Assembly: GCA_963809205.1 (NCBI GenBank)
Contig: CAWEIS010000004.1
Span: forward strand, 496,001 to 560,000
Source of the DNA: DATLLN01 sp963809205
GTDB lineage: Bacteria; Actinomycetota; Thermoleophilia; Gaiellales; JAICJC01
Reading direction: 5' to 3'
Length of the DNA: 64,000 nt
Position 1 is the first letter of the stretch. The number at the start of each line of letters is the position of its first letter. Below are positions 62,426-64,000 of the stretch, one piece after another. Below the pieces are notes generated by a model. It was not told the DNA's origin. It was given only the letters and a program-made list of their open reading frames with translations, and did not search any database. The position numbers and the translations under genes are program-made.

Positions 62426-63142
62426 GTGCGCTCGCCGTCACGTCCGCTCCTGATCACGATCGTCAGTGCGCTGTGGATCCCCGCGGTGCTGCTCTTGGAC
62501 GCCGGCGCCGGCATCTGGGGGCAGCGTGCGCTGGGGGTGGCGACCTGGGGACTCTTGATCGTCCTGCTGCGGGGCGAGACCCGCTCCGTGCGCGTGCAGG
62601 TGGCGGCGGTGATCGTGGCGGCCACGATGCTCGAGTACACGGCGTCGCCGCTGCTCGGGCTCTACACCTACCGCCTCGAGAACGTGCCGTCGTTCGTTCC
62701 GCCCGGCCACGGGCTGGTCTACCTGGCGGCGCTGACCATCGGCAACGCGGCCCTGGGCACGGTGTGGAACCGGCGGCTGGTGTACGCCGCGCTCGGCCTG
62801 TCCGCGGCGTGGGCGTTCTACGGGGTGCTGATCTCGTCGCGTCAGGACACCGGTGGCGCGCTGCTCTTCCTGTTCCTGGCCGGCTTCCTGCTGCGCGGCC
62901 GGCAGCCGTCGGTGTACGCGGCCGCATTCTTCGTCACGGCCTACCTGGAGCTGCTGGGCACCAGCATCGGCACCTGGGCGTGGGCCCACCACGACTTCGT
63001 CGGCGTCACCACGCTTGGCAACCCGCCCAGCGGGATCGCCGGCGGCTACGGCTGGCTGGACATGGTGGGTCTGTACGCGGCCGTCTGGTTCGGCGCCCTG
63101 GTCGGCCGCGCCGAGGCGCTGCCGGAACCGGCATCTGCATAG
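62426..63142 (+). CDS. hypothetical multi-pass membrane protein (238 aa)
   Basis: The protein is 238 residues from a GTG, with about seven hydrophobic segments (the first at about 8-30, IVSALWIPAVLLLDAGAG), a GLVYLAALTIGNAALGTVW run in the middle and a Trp/His-rich segment TSIGTWAWAHHDFVGVTTLG. I recognise no family, and no catalytic or transporter motif is seen. It starts 48 bp after the OsmC gene on the same strand and ends 1 bp before the acetyltransferase gene. Confidence 0.65.
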   Translation: MRSPSRPLLITIVSALWIPAVLLLDAGAGIWGQRALGVATWGLLIVLLRGETRSVRVQVAAVIVAATMLEYTASPLLGLYTYRLENVPSFVPPGHGLVYLAALTIGNAALGTVWNRRLVYAALGLSAAWAFYGVLISSRQDTGGALLFLFLAGFLLRGRQPSVYAAAFFVTAYLELLGTSIGTWAWAHHDFVGVTTLGNPPSGIAGGYGWLDMVGLYAAVWFGALVGRAEALPEPASA

Positions 63143-63143
63143 G

Positions 63144-63824
63144 ATGGATGTCGACCGCTATCTCGAGCGGATCGGCTACACCGGTTCGCGCGAGCCGACG
63201 CTCGACACGCTGACCGCGGTGCACCGGGCGCACATGCTGACCGTGCCGTTCGAGAACCTGGACATCGCTCTGGGCCGGACGCTGGTGCTCGACCACCGCC
63301 AGAACTACGCCAAGATCGTCGAGCGGCGCCGCGGCGGCTGGTGCTACGAGCTGAACGGCCTGTTCGGCTGGCTGCTCGAGGAGCTGGGGTTCCGGGTGAC
63401 ACTGCTCGGGTCGCGGGTCACGGGGCACACGACCAGCGTCGACCTCGCCCACCTGCTGCTGCTGGTCGACCTCGACGAGCCGTACATCGCCGATGTCGGC
63501 TTTGGCGACGGCTCCTCGCTGGTGCCGATCCCGCTGGCGCAGGTCGCCGGCGGCACGATCCCCTGCGGCCACCAGAGCATCGTGTTCACGCGCACCCCGC
63601 GGTCGCTCGACGAGTTCGCCGAGATGTGCACCTACCAGCAGACGTCGCCGGAGTCCGGCTTCGTGCGGGTGCGCAAGTGCACGCTGGCGCTGCCCGACGG
63701 CCGGCTGACGCTGCGCGAACTGGTGCTCAGCGAGGAGCACGGCGAGCGCCGCACAGAGCGCGAGCTGGCGGGTGAGGACGAGTGGCGGGCCGTGCTCGCC
63801 GAGCGCTTCGGCGTCGTCCTCTAG
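63144..63824 (+). CDS. arylamine N-acetyltransferase (NAT), short form
   Basis: The protein is 226 residues; NATs are usually about 255-285. The catalytic triad Cys67 (RGGWCYELNG), His103 (DLAHLLLLV) and Asp117 (IADVGFGDG) is complete. Between GGTIPCG and HQSIVFTRTP the segment that normally holds the next strands (about 25-40 residues) seems shortened, and STSPES-like SPESGFVRV remains. It would acetylate arylamines or arylhydrazines from acetyl-CoA. The ATG is 63144. Its TAG overlaps the stop of the partial gene on the opposite strand (CTAG). Confidence 0.82.
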   Translation: MDVDRYLERIGYTGSREPTLDTLTAVHRAHMLTVPFENLDIALGRTLVLDHRQNYAKIVERRRGGWCYELNGLFGWLLEELGFRVTLLGSRVTGHTTSVDLAHLLLLVDLDEPYIADVGFGDGSSLVPIPLAQVAGGTIPCGHQSIVFTRTPRSLDEFAEMCTYQQTSPESGFVRVRKCTLALPDGRLTLRELVLSEEHGERRTERELAGEDEWRAVLAERFGVVL

Positions 63825-64000
63825 AGCAGCCGCTCGCCGAGCACGTCGAACGCGGCCAGGTCGAGCTCCGCCGCGGGCGAGCCCGCGTAGCCGGCGACGT
63901 CCAGCGCCCAGATCATCGAGGGGTCGCCGTCGCTGTCGTCCACGGTGTCAACGAGCCGGAAGGCGAGCCGCCTGGGCACGGCGGCGCTGCGGTGGTTGTC
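63821..64000 (-). CDS. partial gene, GNAT-like C-terminus
   Basis: The reading frame runs from the window edge (64000) to the TAG at 63821, 59 residues. It starts DNHRSAAVPRRLAFRLVDTV, which resembles the closing strand and helix of a RimJ-type acetyltransferase (N-x-R-S-x-x-V-x-x-x-L-x-F), but a further 40 acidic residues follow that are unlike the usual end (SMIWALDVAGYAGSPAAELD). Family placement is therefore tentative. Its stop shares CTAG with the NAT gene. Confidence 0.4.
   Translation of the reverse strand, partial: DNHRSAAVPRRLAFRLVDTVDDSDGDPSMIWALDVAGYAGSPAAELDLAAFDVLGERLL

Overview
The window is high-GC DNA (around 70 percent by eye), densely packed with genes. It frequently uses GTG and TTG starts, and fourteen neighbouring gene pairs overlap by four bases at stop/start (GTGA, ATGA or TTGA). 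This style, a transglycosylase-like (Rpf-type) wall hydrolase and a complete kdpFABC with split sensor genes point to a free-living aerobic actinobacterium. A soil Thermoleophilia-type lineage would fit, but that placement is inference. No rRNA, tRNA, phage or CRISPR was seen.

Layout. 0-3.7 kb: BNR-propeller protein, MoaD/ThiS-like gene and a CopC-CopD fusion, the last two broken by many single-base frame changes. 3.7-11.8 kb: N-acyl-D-amino-acid deacylase, molybdopterin oxidoreductase, APC permease, an unrecognised-domain/GcvT fusion and a degenerate glutamate-racemase homologue. 11.7-19 kb: FUSC-like membrane protein, PadR regulator, acetyltransferase, ABC exporter (ATPase and permease apparently fused), MFS exporter, cupin and DadA-like oxidase. 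19-29 kb: MBL hydrolase and a potassium-uptake locus (kdpFABC, kdpE, a KdpD split over separate genes, an extra DUF4118 protein and a tiny ORF before kdpF). 29-34.7 kb: cNMP/CBS/nucleotidyltransferase protein with a DnaQ-like exonuclease, PHP phosphoesterase, redoxins and a hydrolase remnant. 34.7-45.6 kb: amine-catabolism genes (trimethylamine-dehydrogenase homologue fused to an ETF-alpha FAD domain, disulphide oxidoreductase, two amine oxidases, GcvT protein) interleaved with aldose epimerase, RsgA and the wall hydrolase. 45.6-50.7 kb: GAF-PAS-PAS-GGDEF-EAL protein, NfuA-like scaffold and a second APC permease. 50.7-55.7 kb: transsulfuration operon (Cbs, YcaQ-like glycosylase, MetB-like enzyme) and an MFS transporter. 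55.7-57.4 kb: repeat-rich gap, DUF4395-thioredoxin protein and a RAYT transposase bounded by 33-bp inverted palindromes. 57.4-64 kb: MarR/ABC exporter pair, Lon, OsmC, a membrane protein, an arylamine N-acetyltransferase and a partial gene.

How the genes work together. Two stretches (3.7-19 kb and 34.7-45.6 kb) combine permeases, amine/amino-acid oxidases, a TMADH-type dehydrogenase and two GcvT-type proteins. The simplest reading is uptake and oxidative demethylation of methylated amines or amino-acid derivatives, with tetrahydrofolate as the C1 acceptor. The Kdp block is a high-affinity potassium uptake system under two-component control.

Most notable are the TMADH-ETF-alpha fusion, the unrecognised-domain/GcvT fusion with its racemase-like partner, and a REP/REPIN-RAYT system whose palindromes sit on stop codons and supply the last codons of host genes. 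Frame disruptions (dense at 0.8-3.1 kb, single elsewhere) may be assembly errors rather than gene decay; sequence alone cannot decide.
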